This document shows positions 15,125-15,226 of a DNA stretch of 15,226 nucleotides, in pieces. Origin of the DNA: Syntrophaceae bacterium (lineage in GTDB: Bacteria > Desulfobacterota > Syntrophia > Syntrophales > Fen-1087); assembly GCA_003161855.1 (NCBI GenBank), contig PMNM01000068.1, forward strand, positions 25,610-40,835, read 5' to 3'. The notes beneath the pieces were generated by a model. The model was not told the origin of the DNA. It ran no database searches and saw only the letters and a list, made by a program, of their open reading frames with translations. The first letter of the stretch is position 1; each line of letters starts with the position of its first letter. The position numbers were made by a program, and so were the translations under genes.

Positions 15125-15173
15125 ACATAAGAATGCCGGATTCTCTCTGGAGGATCCGGCATTCTTATGTTTT
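15125..15173 (+). terminator. Strong intrinsic terminator of the carboxyltransferase operon
   Basis: A perfect 17-bp stem, ACATAAGAATGCCGGAT (15125-15141) with its complement at 15154-15170, encloses a 12-nt loop and ends in TTTT (15170-15173). It starts 17 nt after the biotin-carrier stop. The 5' arm begins with A-rich pairs, so it may also work weakly for transcription from the opposite side. Confidence 0.88.
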
Positions 15174-15201
15174 ACATCACCAAGAAGAAAAATGGTTCAC
15201 G

Positions 15202-15225
15202 AGCGGCGGATCAAATGTTTTTCGC
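15202..15225. repeat. Dispersed 24-nt intergenic repeat, copy 2
   Basis: This copy matches 8208-8231 at 22 of 24 bases, with two adjacent G-for-A differences. It lies at the window edge after the terminator, so the element may continue beyond. The outer bases GGCG and CGCC (15205-15208 and 15223-15226) are complementary, as in small palindromic elements. Confidence 0.5.
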
Positions 15226-15226
15226 C

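Overview
The window reads as core chromosome of a strictly anaerobic Desulfobacterota (former Deltaproteobacteria), possibly a Syntrophales or Syntrophobacterales relative. This is inferred from gene style and content: a tgt-yajC-secD-secF block, a PRC/MgtE-N/CBS protein beside an NRAMP-type permease, and an acyl-CoA carboxyltransferase / methylglutaconyl-CoA hydratase / lyase / biotin-carrier set. No rRNA, tRNA, CRISPR array, insertion sequence or phage gene was seen.

Layout. (1) Positions 1-2915, plus strand: an AT-rich leader with a doubtful 55-codon ORF, then a soluble protein built of PRC-barrel, MgtE N-terminal and CBS domains, then an NRAMP-superfamily permease with altered metal-site motifs. 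(2) Positions 2963-10448, minus strand: a nine-gene housekeeping run, transcribed mazG, DUF2065, queA, (208-nt gap), tgt, yajC, secD, secF, DUF456, lepB. It joins nucleotide-pool cleaning, the two late steps of queuosine tRNA modification (QueA, Tgt), the Sec accessory complex (YajC-SecD-SecF) and signal peptidase I. Spacings of 1-25 nt within each half suggest two transcription units split at the queA-tgt gap. (3) Positions 10509-10754, plus strand: a small unrecognised one-helix membrane protein. (4) Positions 11031-15108, plus strand: an acyl-CoA carboxylase beta-type carboxyltransferase, a methylglutaconyl-CoA hydratase-like crotonase, a divergent HMG-CoA-lyase-like DRE-TIM enzyme and a 71-residue biotin carrier. 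A possible TTGACA promoter and leader hairpins precede it, a GC-rich hairpin lies before the carrier gene, and a 17-bp stem terminator ends it.

How the genes fit together. The last four genes match the lower leucine/isovalerate route (3-methylcrotonyl-CoA to 3-methylglutaconyl-CoA to HMG-CoA to acetyl-CoA plus acetoacetate). No biotin carboxylase is present, the carrier is a free small protein, and the lyase lacks the family's catalytic cysteine. The chemistry may therefore differ from the aerobic liu pathway, for example biotin-carrier-mediated transcarboxylation. The most interesting parts of the window are this module and the pairing of an MgtE-type sensor with a separate NRAMP-like permease.
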